Positions 1-8,053 of a DNA stretch of 42,512 bases are shown in pieces (positions within the stretch are counted from its first letter, which is position 1; each line of letters starts with the position of its first letter). This stretch comes from Micavibrio sp. UBA7689 (GTDB taxonomy: Bacteria; Pseudomonadota; Alphaproteobacteria; Micavibrionales; Micavibrionaceae). Location of the stretch: NCBI GenBank assembly GCA_002482805.1, contig DLGR01000035.1, forward strand, positions 1-42,512. Direction: 5' to 3'. A program made the translations under genes and the position numbers. Below the pieces are notes generated by a model, which saw nothing but the letters and a program-made list of their open reading frames with translations, searched no databases and was not told where the DNA came from.

Positions 1-282
1 ATCGCATTGATCTTCGCTATGTTCTTAACGAACCCGTCGCCCATTTGCGTGCTTGACGAGATCGACGCACCTTTGGACGATGCGAACGTTGACCGTGTGT
101 GCAACCTGCTGGATGACATTATCCAGCGTGGCCAAACGCGTTTCCTTATTATCACCCACCATCGTTTGACGATGGCCCGTATGGACCGTCTCTACGGCGT
201 GACGATGGCCGAGCGCGGCGTGTCCCAACTGGTGTCCGTGGACCTGAACCAGCAGATGGACTTCCTCGAAGCTGCCGAGTAA
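1..282 (+). CDS. smc: Chromosome segregation ATPase SMC, C-terminal end (partial)
   Basis: The reading frame is open from the first base, so only the last 93 residues of the C-terminal ATPase lobe are present. The Walker B/D-loop stretch VLDEIDAPLDDANVDRV and the following switch segment FLIITHHRLTMARMDRLYGV are typical of SMC head domains, where the paired acidic residues activate water for ATP hydrolysis. SMC works with ScpA and ScpB to load at parS sites and juxtapose chromosome arms. The signature motif and coiled coil lie upstream of the window. A weak terminator-like hairpin follows at once. RecN and other ABC-type ATPases share the Walker B pattern, but the THH..M..MDRLYGVTM ending fits SMC best. 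Confidence 0.9.
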   Translation: MALIFAMFLTNPSPICVLDEIDAPLDDANVDRVCNLLDDIIQRGQTRFLIITHHRLTMARMDRLYGVTMAERGVSQLVSVDLNQQMDFLEAAE

Positions 283-287
283 ACTAT

Positions 288-312
288 TCCCGTCTTTAAC
301 GGGGGTCTTTTT
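288..312 (+). terminator. Weak intrinsic terminator after smc
   Basis: CCCGT and ACGGG form a five-base-pair stem around a CTTTA loop (289-303), followed by GGTCTTTTT. It lies between the smc stop and the TTG start proposed for the next gene. The stem is short, so read-through is likely. Confidence 0.45.
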
Positions 313-315
313 CGC

Positions 316-1374
316 TTGTCTCTTGGTCAGTCCTTTCATAACCACCGCAATCTTTTTTATGTGACGGTCGCTTATGCGGTTGTCGTGCTGGGCGTTTGCC
401 TGATGTGCGATGTAAGCTGGGCGCGTCTTTTGCTCCTCGGCATATCGGCGCTGTTCTTCAGCATCGTGTATTTCCAGATTTTGCTCGGTGTTTATTTTGT
501 GAAGGCCCTGATTCATGACCGTCCGAACACTTTTAATCCTTTTAAATTCTTAGGCTTTGTCTGGGCGAGCACCGAAAAGCATCTCGGTGATTTCTTTCAT
601 ACAAAGTTGGCCAAAGACGGCGCGGTCACCGTCCTTATCATTTCTTTTTACCTGCTGTTCTTTTGCTATCTGAAATCCTTGTTCCCTGTTATCTCGCCTA
701 CGAATTGGGATTCATATTGGGCGGGGATCGATTTGTGGCTGCATGGCGGAAAATATCCGCATCAATATCTTCTGCCTTTCGTGCAAACCCACAATCTCGA
801 AATATGGTTGGAGCGCGTATATATCGCGTGGTTTCTGATCATGTATTTCGCCAATACCTATTGCTTTTTCTACGATGGTAACGAAATACGCCGGAAGCAA
901 TTCATATGGTCGTTTGTTTTGTGCTGGATGGTGGCGGGTTCCGCCATGGCGATCGGTTTTTATTCCGCCGGCCCTATTTTTTATCATCTGATAAATCCTG
1001 ATATTGTAAATCCCTACGCCGAATTGCTCGCGTGGATGCAGGTGGTGAATGACGGCAAGCCGGCATTTGCTTATGACGCAGGCATGGCTTTGTATGGAAC
1101 CGCCAACGATGCCATTCATCCCGATTTGAACGGCACGTCCGCGATGCCGAGTCAGCATGTGGGTATCGCGTGGCTCATGGCGCTGTATGCGTTTCAATTC
1201 AAACGCTGGCTGGGAATTCTTATGACCGTCTTTACGTTAGCTATCATGATAGGTTCCGTCATTCTCGGCTGGCATTACGCCGTGGACGGATATGTCGGCG
1301 TTATTGTTGTAACCCTTATATGGTTGGCGTCAGGTTTTGTTCTCCGCAGGAAGGCTAAAAATGTCCAAGCTTGA
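316..1374 (+). CDS. PAP2-superfamily integral membrane phosphatase/transferase (Aur1/Ipt1-like)
   Basis: 352 residues from a TTG start, with at least six hydrophobic segments. Two of the three PAP2 phosphatase motifs are clear near the C-terminus: MPSQH (PSQH at 278-281) and GWHYAVDG (H320, D324). In this superfamily the two histidines act on a lipid-phosphate or phospho-alcohol substrate at the membrane. The upstream basic motif (KxxxxxxRP) is not obvious, as in the inositolphosphotransferase-like PAP2_3 group. No ATG lies near the start; GTG at 361 is an alternative. The gene shares its frame with the end of smc and overlaps the atpI start by 14 bases, so it is probably translated with the ATP synthase operon. 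The substrate is unknown. Confidence 0.75.
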   Translation: MSLGQSFHNHRNLFYVTVAYAVVVLGVCLMCDVSWARLLLLGISALFFSIVYFQILLGVYFVKALIHDRPNTFNPFKFLGFVWASTEKHLGDFFHTKLAKDGAVTVLIISFYLLFFCYLKSLFPVISPTNWDSYWAGIDLWLHGGKYPHQYLLPFVQTHNLEIWLERVYIAWFLIMYFANTYCFFYDGNEIRRKQFIWSFVLCWMVAGSAMAIGFYSAGPIFYHLINPDIVNPYAELLAWMQVVNDGKPAFAYDAGMALYGTANDAIHPDLNGTSAMPSQHVGIAWLMALYAFQFKRWLGILMTVFTLAIMIGSVILGWHYAVDGYVGVIVVTLIWLASGFVLRRKAKNVQA

Positions 1375-1699
1375 TGAATTAGACGCCGCTTTGAAAAAGG
1401 CACAGGATGCACAAAACGCACAGAATCCTGTCATGCCAACCGGATATTCCAAGGAAATGAACATGGGCATGCGCGCATTTATGGAAATGTTAGGTGTCTT
1501 GCTAGGTTCCGGCCTTATGGGATGGGCGCTGGACGCCTATTTCAAAACATCCCCTACACTGCTGATTATCTTCGTGATTTTAGGTATCGTTGCCGCGTTC
1601 TACAATGTCTACAAATTAACCCGCAACTTGGGCACGGCTATCGGTGCTAACAACTTGCAATCCGAAGAAAAAGCCGCTAGAAAACCCTCGCAAAATTAA
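1361..1699 (+). CDS. atpI: F0F1 ATP synthase assembly protein AtpI
   Basis: 112 residues. The ATG at 1361 is preceded by AGGAAGG (1348-1354), which decides this start over in-frame near-cognate codons upstream. A charged Ala/Gln-rich N-terminus is followed by two transmembrane helices (about residues 33-55 and 62-82) joined by a short loop with an acidic residue, the layout of alphaproteobacterial AtpI. The family helps assemble the c-ring and possibly handles Mg2+. It is first in the canonical F0 operon, directly before subunit a, and its start lies inside the end of the PAP2 gene. Confidence 0.88.
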   Translation: MSKLDELDAALKKAQDAQNAQNPVMPTGYSKEMNMGMRAFMEMLGVLLGSGLMGWALDAYFKTSPTLLIIFVILGIVAAFYNVYKLTRNLGTAIGANNLQSEEKAARKPSQN

Positions 1700-1738
1700 A
1701 CGATCCGCAGAGACCGAAAAAGAGAGCGAATTTAAAGC

Positions 1739-2485
1739 GTGGCGAGCCCTATTCACCAGTTTGAAATCACCCCCATCGTGCCCTTCCACGTCGGCGGTGT
1801 AGATCTTTCCTTCACCAATTCCGCCCTTTGGATGACCGTCGCAGTTATTCTTGCGACAGTTTCTCTGACGGTCGCGATGCGCAATAAATCGATGGTGCCG
1901 TCCCGCGGACAGCTGATGGCCGAAGGTTTGTACAAATTCATTTATTCGATGGTTCGCGACAATATCGGTGAAAAAGGCATGGGTTATTTCCCGTTCGTTT
2001 TCACGATGTTCATGATCGTTATGCTCGGCAACATTCTTGGCATGATCCCCGGCGCATTCACGTTCACATCGCACATTGCCGTTACCGGCATTCTTGCACT
2101 CGTTATTTTCGTACTCGTGACCATCATGGGTTTCGTGAAGCACGGTTTGCACTTTTTGCAATTGTTCTTCCCGCCCGGGGTGCCGGTTATTCTGGCCCCG
2201 CTCATCATCCCGATCGAGATCATTTCGTTTTTAAGCCGCCCTGTCACGCTCTCCTTGCGCTTGTTCATCAACATGCTCGCAGGACACTTGATGGTAAAAG
2301 TTATCGCCGGATTCTCCGTGATGATGATAGGCGCAGGTGTTGCAGGCATGCTTGGCTCCATCGGCCCGATGCTGTTCAACGTACTGCTGATCGGCTTTGA
2401 AGTGTTTGTGTGTCTTGTCCAAGCGTATGTGTTCGCACTTCTGACCTGCATTTATTTGCGGGATACGGTTGAACTGGCCCACTAA
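1739..2485 (+). CDS. atpB: ATP synthase F0 subunit a
   Basis: 248 residues with five to six transmembrane helices, the normal length for the family. The conserved segment TLSLRLFINMLAGH carries the essential arginine at R174, which faces the c-ring carboxylate and drives proton-coupled rotation in the inner membrane. Translation starts at GTG 1739 (ASPIHQFEI, the usual alphaproteobacterial N-terminus); the ribosome site is only a loose purine run (AAAAAGAGAG). It is followed 39 bases later by the c-subunit gene. Confidence 0.97.
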   Translation: MASPIHQFEITPIVPFHVGGVDLSFTNSALWMTVAVILATVSLTVAMRNKSMVPSRGQLMAEGLYKFIYSMVRDNIGEKGMGYFPFVFTMFMIVMLGNILGMIPGAFTFTSHIAVTGILALVIFVLVTIMGFVKHGLHFLQLFFPPGVPVILAPLIIPIEIISFLSRPVTLSLRLFINMLAGHLMVKVIAGFSVMMIGAGVAGMLGSIGPMLFNVLLIGFEVFVCLVQAYVFALLTCIYLRDTVELAH

Positions 2486-2524
2486 AATTAAACCAACTAA
2501 CCAAACCAAACTAAGAGGAATAAA

Positions 2525-2752
2525 ATGGATATCGAAACAATCAAAATCATCGCCGCAGCTGTGGCCCTGCTCCCCATTCTGGGCGTTGGTATCGGTCTTG
2601 GCCTGATCTTCGGATCGTTCAACGGCGCTGTTTCCCGCAACCCTTCGATCCAAGGTTCCTTGTTCGGAACACTGATCTTCGGCTTTGCTGTTACTGAAGC
2701 TCTCGCGATTTTCTGCCTCGGTATCTCGCTGCTGATCCTGTTCGGTCTCTAA
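2525..2752 (+). CDS. atpE: ATP synthase F0 subunit c
   Basis: A 75-residue hairpin of two transmembrane helices. The first has the glycine zipper GVGIGLG (20-26). The polar loop is SRNPS (37-41). The ion-carrying carboxylate is E58 in FAVTEALAIF. An alanine follows it, and the Gln plus Ser/Thr pattern of Na+-binding c-rings is not seen, so proton coupling is inferred. The ribosome site AGAGGA (2514-2519) sits ahead of the ATG, as expected for this highly translated subunit. Confidence 0.97.
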   Translation: MDIETIKIIAAAVALLPILGVGIGLGLIFGSFNGAVSRNPSIQGSLFGTLIFGFAVTEALAIFCLGISLLILFGL

Positions 2753-2766
2753 GATTGAAGGCAAGC

Positions 2767-3441
2767 ATGCGCTCCATACCCCTTCTGGCATTGTTTCTGA
2801 CGTTGGCGTTTACGCCGGTCCAGGCCTATTCCGCAGCGGATGCGACAGCACCCGCCGAAGAAGTGACCGTGCCCGCCGTTGATGCCGAACATGCGGCAGA
2901 AGCAGGTCATGAGGGTGATGCGGCGCATGGCGAAAGCGGCGGTTTGCCGCAATTGAAAGTCGAAACATACGCCAGCCAGATTTTTTGGCTGGCTGTCATG
3001 TTTGTCGTTCTCTATACGACCTTCTCTTTCAAAATCCTGCCGTCCATCGGTTCTGTCGTTCATGGCCGTGAGGGTTTCATCAAGGGTAACCTCGATGAAG
3101 CGCAGGCTTTGAAGGATCAGGCACAGGCCATTCAGGCGTCCTATGAAAAGACGCTGGAACAGGCTCGTGCGAAAGCCATTGCCGCTGTGCAGGAAGTAGA
3201 AGCTTCTGCCAAAAAGAAGGCATCCGACCAGTTGGATGTTTTCCGCAGCAAGGCAGACGGCGAGATGAAATCCGCCGAAGAACGTGTCGAAGGCGCCAAA
3301 TCCAAAGTTATGGGCGACATGCATCACATAGCTGCCGAAGTGGCTTCGGATGCCGCCCAAAAAATTACCGGTGTTTCCACCGACATGCAAAATGCCAAGG
3401 CGATTGTTGAGTCCATCGCCGCTAAAAAAAAGGCCGCCTAA
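2767..3441 (+). CDS. atpF2: ATP synthase F0 subunit b' (second b-type stalk subunit)
   Basis: 224 residues. GAAGGC at 2757-2762 precedes the ATG at 2767, which favours this start over the TTG at 2755. The N-terminus looks like a signal sequence (MRSIPLLALFLTLAFTPVQA), followed by an Ala/Glu/His-rich segment, one transmembrane helix (SQIFWLAVMFVVLYTTF) and a long Ala/Glu/Lys coiled coil that forms the peripheral stalk with subunit b. Extended b' N-termini of this kind are normal in alphaproteobacteria. It lies between atpE and the shorter b gene, three bases from the latter. Confidence 0.93.
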   Translation: MRSIPLLALFLTLAFTPVQAYSAADATAPAEEVTVPAVDAEHAAEAGHEGDAAHGESGGLPQLKVETYASQIFWLAVMFVVLYTTFSFKILPSIGSVVHGREGFIKGNLDEAQALKDQAQAIQASYEKTLEQARAKAIAAVQEVEASAKKKASDQLDVFRSKADGEMKSAEERVEGAKSKVMGDMHHIAAEVASDAAQKITGVSTDMQNAKAIVESIAAKKKAA

Positions 3442-3444
3442 CCG

Positions 3445-3939
3445 ATGATGGAAATTCTTCAACATAACACCACCGTCTGGGTCGGTATTTCCTTTGTAAT
3501 CTTCGTAGCTTTGGCCGTGAAATTCGGTGCAAAGGGCGTTACTGCTGCGTTGGACAAGAAAATCGTCGAAATCCGTTCGGAAATCGAAACCGCCGAGCGT
3601 CTCAAAAAAGAAGCGCAGGAATTGCTGGCAGAATTCCAAACCAAGCAACGCGATGCCGAAAAGGCCGCCGCGCAGATTATCGACCAAGCGAAAGCTTCTG
3701 CCAAAGCCGTACAGGCGCAAGCGGAGGCCGATCTCACTGAAACCATGGCGCGGCGCGAAGCGCAGCTCACAGAGCGTTTGAAGCGTATTGAAGAAAAGGC
3801 GATTGCGGATATTCAAAACCACGCAGCCGATCTGGCCGTAAAAGCCACGCGTGAAATAGTCCAAAAGACGCTTGATGAAAAAGCGAGCACGAAGCTGCTT
3901 GATCAAGCCATCAACTCGGTCGCGAAATACCTCAACTAA
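3445..3939 (+). CDS. atpF: ATP synthase F0 subunit b
   Basis: 164 residues: one N-terminal transmembrane helix (about 11-30) and a highly charged coiled coil that dimerises with b' as the stator linking F0 to the delta and alpha subunits of F1. Two ATGs in tandem (3445 and 3448) leave the exact start open by one residue. It starts three bases after the b' stop, so translational coupling is likely. The F1 genes (atpHAGDC) do not follow, matching the split ATP synthase operons of alphaproteobacteria. Confidence 0.95.
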   Translation: MMEILQHNTTVWVGISFVIFVALAVKFGAKGVTAALDKKIVEIRSEIETAERLKKEAQELLAEFQTKQRDAEKAAAQIIDQAKASAKAVQAQAEADLTETMARREAQLTERLKRIEEKAIADIQNHAADLAVKATREIVQKTLDEKASTKLLDQAINSVAKYLN

Positions 3940-3942
3940 TTC

Positions 3943-3971
3943 GGGACATAACCCCCTATTTTCCTTATAAT
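3943..3971 (+). promoter_or_regulatory. Probable promoter of proA-nadD
   Basis: A consensus -10 TATAAT (3966-3971) lies 17 bases after GGGACA (3943-3948), which matches TTGACA at four of six positions. Transcription would start near 3978, just ahead of the proA ribosome site. No clear terminator separates atpF from it. Confidence 0.6.
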
Positions 3972-3996
3972 GCCCACGGACAAGAGAGACTGAGCC

Positions 3997-5238
3997 ATGG
4001 GTAATATTTCCGGCATGATTGTAGATCTGGGCCAGCAGGCCCGTCTTGCCGCGTCTGTTCTGGGCACAGTGCCTGCTTCCAAAATTAATGACACGCTGAA
4101 AACACTCGAAGGTCTTTTGGTTGAAAAATCCGCGGATATTCTCGCCGCGAACAATAAAGACGTTGAAGCGGCTACTCAGAATATAGACCGTCTGACTCTC
4201 AACGAAGCTCGTATTAACTCGATGGTCGACAGTGTGGCAGATATCCGTGCGCTTGATGACCCTTGCGATATCGTACTCGAAGAATGGGCGCGGCCCAACC
4301 ATCTGGTGATGCAGAAAATCTCCGTTCCCATCGGCGTTTTGGGCATGATCTATGAAGCTCGCCCGAATGTGACCATAGATGCGGCGGCCTTGTGCCTGAA
4401 ATCGCGTAACGCGGTTATACTTCGCGCGGGATCGGATTCCAAACATTCATCTACAGCGTTGTTTAATCTCGTGCGCGAAGCGCTTAAGAAAAACGGGTTG
4501 CCCGAAGGATGTGTTTGCATGGTGTCCGATCAGGATCGTGCACTCGTCGGCGATATGCTGAATGCCGTCGGTGTGATCGACGTTATAATTCCACGCGGCG
4601 GAAAGAGCCTGACAGGTCGCGTGATGAGTGAATCCAAAGTGCCCGTGTTCGCGCACCTGGACGGCAACTGTCACATCTACGTGCATACGAGTGCAAAGCC
4701 CGATCTTGCGCTATCTGTCATTAAGAATGCCAAATTGCGCAGTACGGGCATTTGCGGAGCGGCTGAATCTTTACTGTTTGATGAAAAGCTCGATCAAGGT
4801 ACGGCGAAAAGCATTCTTTCCATGCTTCTGGATGAAGGCGTTGAGGTTGTCGGTGATAAAACTGCGCAGTCTTTGGAACAAAGCGTAAAGCCTGCCACGG
4901 AAGAAGACTGGTCCACCGAATATCTGGATAAAAAGATCAGCGTGAAATATGTGGGCGGCGTGGAAGAAGCCGTAAAGCATATTAATCAATACGGATCGCA
5001 CCACACGGAATCCATTTTAACGGAGGACAAAACCGCTTCAGATTATTTCCTGAAAAATGTTGATAGCGCGATTGTCATGCACAATGCTTCCACGCAATTT
5101 GCGGATGGCGGTGAATTCGGGTTTGGGGCGGAGATCGGCATAGGCACGGGCAAATTGCACGCTCGCGGCCCAGTGGGTGTGCGACAGCTCACGACCTTCA
5201 AATATATCGTGCGCGGCAACGGTCAGGTGCGTGCATGA
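3997..5238 (+). CDS. proA: Gamma-glutamyl phosphate reductase (proline biosynthesis)
   Basis: 413 residues, full length. ProA reduces gamma-glutamyl phosphate to glutamate semialdehyde with NADPH, the second step of proline synthesis. Aldehyde-dehydrogenase-fold hallmarks are visible: IYEARPNVTIDAAALCLKS for cofactor binding, then NAKLRSTGICGAAE with the catalytic cysteine at C253, and the C-terminal GFGAEIGIGTGKLHARGPVG. AGAGAG precedes the ATG. The usual partner proB (glutamate kinase) is not next door and must lie elsewhere. The stop overlaps the nadD start as ATGA. Confidence 0.97.
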   Translation: MGNISGMIVDLGQQARLAASVLGTVPASKINDTLKTLEGLLVEKSADILAANNKDVEAATQNIDRLTLNEARINSMVDSVADIRALDDPCDIVLEEWARPNHLVMQKISVPIGVLGMIYEARPNVTIDAAALCLKSRNAVILRAGSDSKHSSTALFNLVREALKKNGLPEGCVCMVSDQDRALVGDMLNAVGVIDVIIPRGGKSLTGRVMSESKVPVFAHLDGNCHIYVHTSAKPDLALSVIKNAKLRSTGICGAAESLLFDEKLDQGTAKSILSMLLDEGVEVVGDKTAQSLEQSVKPATEEDWSTEYLDKKISVKYVGGVEEAVKHINQYGSHHTESILTEDKTASDYFLKNVDSAIVMHNASTQFADGGEFGFGAEIGIGTGKLHARGPVGVRQLTTFKYIVRGNGQVRA

Positions 5239-5810
5239 AAATCCCCACTTTAAATGACAGTACTGCTTGGGTGGGGAAAAAGATCGGCTTGCTTGGCGGT
5301 TCTTTCAATCCCGCGCATAAAGGGCACAAACATATTGCAATGCTCGCCCTCGATTATTATGGGCTTGATGCCGTGTGGTGGTTGGTGACTCCGCAAAATC
5401 CGCTTAAGGATAAGGACGATATGGCCCCTTATGCGGATCGTTTTGCTTCGGCGGCAAATATTATAGACGGGCATCCCGAAATGGTTGCAACGCATCTGGA
5501 GCGTGATCTCGGCACCACCTACACCTATGAAACGGTGAAAGGTTTAAAACAGAATTTTCCGCAAACGGAATTCATGTTCATCTGCGGTATGGATAACGCC
5601 CTGATCTTCCACAAATGGGACCGCTGGAAAGACCTTCTCGACCTTATCCCCTTCACCTTCATTGATCGCCCTGGCGCGGTCGAAGTGGTGGATGATTGTC
5701 CTCTGAAACAGATAAAACACCCAAATTTACTTTGGCTTCACGGGGAAGAGATGGTCGACATTTCTTCGACACAGATAAGAAAATCATTAAAAAACAACAA
5801 GATAAGCTAG
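5235..5810 (+). CDS. nadD: Nicotinate-nucleotide adenylyltransferase
   Basis: 191 residues. The enzyme adenylates nicotinate mononucleotide to deamido-NAD in NAD synthesis. The nucleotidyltransferase motif GGSFNPAHKGH (21-31) holds the HxGH signature at 28-31, and the C-terminal ISSTQIR matches the (S/T)xxxIR phosphate-binding motif. The ATG overlaps the proA stop by four bases. The proA-nadD-rsfS-rlmH order is common in alphaproteobacteria. Confidence 0.96.
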   Translation: MKIPTLNDSTAWVGKKIGLLGGSFNPAHKGHKHIAMLALDYYGLDAVWWLVTPQNPLKDKDDMAPYADRFASAANIIDGHPEMVATHLERDLGTTYTYETVKGLKQNFPQTEFMFICGMDNALIFHKWDRWKDLLDLIPFTFIDRPGAVEVVDDCPLKQIKHPNLLWLHGEEMVDISSTQIRKSLKNNKIS

Positions 5811-5838
5811 TGTTGCGGCGGCGCGTTAACCTCTGTAA

Positions 5839-5867
5839 TTGAGATTGTGCGGAATCGGGCGTATAAT
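5839..5867 (+). promoter_or_regulatory. Strong sigma70-type promoter upstream of rsfS
   Basis: TTGAGA (5839-5844), a 17-base spacer and TATAAT (5862-5867) make a near-consensus promoter. Transcription would start near 5874, about 105 bases before the rsfS start and right at an ATG (5876) that opens a small overlapping reading frame. Confidence 0.65.
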
Positions 5868-5978
5868 AAGGGTAGATGAGAATAGCTTTTGCTTTTCAGA
5901 CATTTGACCCTTCCGGACAGCTTGGTTTTTCCGACCGCCCGCCTTGCGGGTCATACGCTATTACCCTATATCAATCCC

Positions 5979-6389
5979 ATGAAAGGAGTACTGCACATTC
6001 CAAAAAATGAAAGCAACGGTCCATTTGACGTGGACAAATTGAAAGACCTTATCGTTTCCTCCCTGGATGATGATAAAGCACAAGACATCGAAGTGATCGA
6101 CCTAGGCGGCCAGACCGCTCTCGCAGACTACATAGTTGTCGCTTCGGGTACCTCCTCCAGACAAATCACACGCATGGCGGAAAAACTCCGCGACAAACTC
6201 AGCGCCGACGGGTACAAAAACCTCCGTCTCGAAGGTTTGAATCAGGCCAACTGGGTGGTGTTCGATGCTGGTGATATTATAGTCCACCTCTTCCGCCCTG
6301 AAGTGCGCGAATTCTACAACATTGAAAAAATGTGGAGCGTTGCCGTGCCTTCTTCCACTTCAAAAACCGGCGGATTTAAGAGCGCTTAA
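5979..6389 (+). CDS. rsfS: Ribosomal silencing factor RsfS
   Basis: About 136 residues from ATG 5979. RsfS binds uL14 on the large subunit and blocks subunit joining when nutrients are scarce. The conserved core starts at LKDLIVSSLDDDKAQDIEVI and includes ADYIVVASGTSSRQI, GLNQANWVVFDAGDIIVHLF and REFYNIEKMW, matching the family. The start is unclear: the ATG at 5979 has no ribosome site. The only good one, AAAGGAG, is inside the frame at 5982-5988, eight bases before an in-frame ATT (5997), which would give 130 residues. A TTG at 5889 would extend the frame upstream. Confidence 0.93.
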   Translation: MKGVLHIPKNESNGPFDVDKLKDLIVSSLDDDKAQDIEVIDLGGQTALADYIVVASGTSSRQITRMAEKLRDKLSADGYKNLRLEGLNQANWVVFDAGDIIVHLFRPEVREFYNIEKMWSVAVPSSTSKTGGFKSA

Positions 6390-6437
6390 GCCTTAGCGGG
6401 ACTATCTTTTCCCTCACTTTTCGGGCATCCATATAGG

Positions 6438-6875
6438 ATGGCCTCCATTGATCTTATCGTAGTTGGTAAACTTAAAAACGATCCCCTTGCGGACGTGTTC
6501 GACGACTATAAAAAACGCCTGACTTGGAAATTCACACTCATTGAACTCGAAGGCAAAAACCATGCCGACGAACTTTTAAAAATCTCCGAAAAAATCAAAC
6601 AAGGTTGCGCACTGATTGTTATGGACGAGCGCGGCAAGTCCCTGCCTTCGCGCGAATTCGCCGCGAAGATCGAAAGCTGGCAAACCGCTTTCAATCATAT
6701 CCAGTTCGTCATCGGAGGCGCAGACGGTCTCTCGGATGAGATCCGCAAAAAGGCCACGATGTTGTTGTCTTTAGGATCGCAGACATGGCCGCATATGCTG
6801 GCGCGTGTCATGCTGATGGAACAGATTTACCGCGCGCAACAAATCACAGCGGGTCATCCGTATCACAGGGATTAA
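6438..6875 (+). CDS. rlmH: 23S rRNA (pseudouridine1915-N3)-methyltransferase RlmH
   Basis: 145 residues, slightly short for the family (about 155). RlmH is a SPOUT-class dimer that methylates pseudouridine 1915 in helix 69 of 23S rRNA using S-adenosylmethionine. Visible signatures are FVIGGADGLSDEIRKKA and the C-terminal RAQQITAGHPYHRD, which forms the trefoil knot and active site. TAGG ahead of the ATG is a weak ribosome site. The next gene, envC, begins one base after its stop. Confidence 0.96.
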   Translation: MASIDLIVVGKLKNDPLADVFDDYKKRLTWKFTLIELEGKNHADELLKISEKIKQGCALIVMDERGKSLPSREFAAKIESWQTAFNHIQFVIGGADGLSDEIRKKATMLLSLGSQTWPHMLARVMLMEQIYRAQQITAGHPYHRD

Positions 6876-6876
6876 A

Positions 6877-8037
6877 ATGAAATATTTTCTGCTCGCATTG
6901 TTGTTTCTTGCTTTGCCCGTTTCTGCGCAAGACGCGCCCGTCCCTGCCGATCATCCTTCCGTTCAAATCGAAAAAGACAAAAAGAATACCGAAGCTCGCA
7001 AAACCGAACTGGAACAAAAATCCAAAAAACTGGAATCGGAACTCGGCGATACGCAAAAGACGCTCGTCGACGTAGCGAAGAAAATCACAAAGAACGAAGA
7101 AGAGTTGATTAAACTTGAAAAACGCATCCTTCGGAACAAGATCGAACAAAAATCTATTGAGACACGTTTAAAAAAAGACCGTAATTCTATCGGAGATCTT
7201 GTTCTGGCGCTTGAGCGCCTGGAACGCACGCCCCCCGAAGCGGTTATAGCCCGTCCCGGCGCACCTTTGGAAACGGCACAGAGCGCGATGCTCCTGCAAT
7301 CCATTCTGCCCGATATCTACAAACGCGCCGAGAGCCTCAAGAAAGACCTCAAGCGTCTGGATACGATCATTGCCGAACTGCAAGAAGACCAGACAGAAGC
7401 CAAGCGTGCATCCGCCGAACTTGCTGAAAAGCAAAAGACTGCCGCCTCTTTGGTGAAAGAGCGCAAAAATCTTTATGCGAAAACGCGTTCCGACATTAAA
7501 GAACAGGAAGTTGCATTACGGGAAATATCGGCGCGGTCAGATAACCTTAAAGACCTGGTAGGTAAGTTGGAGACTTACGAAAACGACCGTACCCAGCAAG
7601 TAGCAGGTGAAGCAGGTCGTGCCGCACCCGCACGCGCCACGCCTATGCCAAAGGCAGGCTCGGCGCAACTCCCGATCTCGGGCACCATTCTGGTCGGCTA
7701 TAAGGATACGGATGCCATCGGTGCCGAAAGCCAAGGGCTGACTATTCAGGGTCGTTCAGGTTCGCTCGTCGTTTCACCCATGGGCGGGGTCGTTCGCTAT
7801 GCCGGATATTTCAAGAATTACGGGGAGATAATCATTGTGGAACATCAAAAAGATTACCACAGCCTTATTGCAGGTTTGGCCAGAATTGATACAGTGGTCG
7901 GGCAATCCGTTGCAGCAGGAGAACCTGTCGGTATTCTGGCAAAAACAGCGTCAGACGGGGGAATGCCGACCCTCTACTACGAACTCCGCCTGAGTGGCGA
8001 GCCTGTAAACCCTGCGCGGAAATTTGCCGGCCTGTAA
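6877..8037 (+). CDS. envC: Murein hydrolase activator EnvC-like (coiled coil plus degenerate LytM/M23)
   Basis: 386 residues. A signal peptide (MKYFLLALLFLALPVSAQ) is followed by Lys/Glu-rich coiled coil (about 25-230) and a C-terminal LytM-type domain. The metal-binding residues of active M23 peptidases are missing: the place of the HxH motif reads LYYELR, and no HxxxD is seen. This is how EnvC/NlpD activators look: they switch on septal amidases instead of cutting peptidoglycan. It probably acts in the periplasm with FtsEX. It comes just before ctpA, as in many proteobacteria. Confidence 0.9.
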   Translation: MKYFLLALLFLALPVSAQDAPVPADHPSVQIEKDKKNTEARKTELEQKSKKLESELGDTQKTLVDVAKKITKNEEELIKLEKRILRNKIEQKSIETRLKKDRNSIGDLVLALERLERTPPEAVIARPGAPLETAQSAMLLQSILPDIYKRAESLKKDLKRLDTIIAELQEDQTEAKRASAELAEKQKTAASLVKERKNLYAKTRSDIKEQEVALREISARSDNLKDLVGKLETYENDRTQQVAGEAGRAAPARATPMPKAGSAQLPISGTILVGYKDTDAIGAESQGLTIQGRSGSLVVSPMGGVVRYAGYFKNYGEIIIVEHQKDYHSLIAGLARIDTVVGQSVAAGEPVGILAKTASDGGMPTLYYELRLSGEPVNPARKFAGL

Positions 8038-8053
8038 TTTAAAGGAATTTTCT

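Noticed and set aside
2749..4446. Long 565-residue minus-strand open frame across atpF2, atpF and proA
   Set aside because: It lies antisense to well-recognised genes, has a Phe/Arg/His-rich composition typical of a shadow frame, and has no ribosome site or family similarity.
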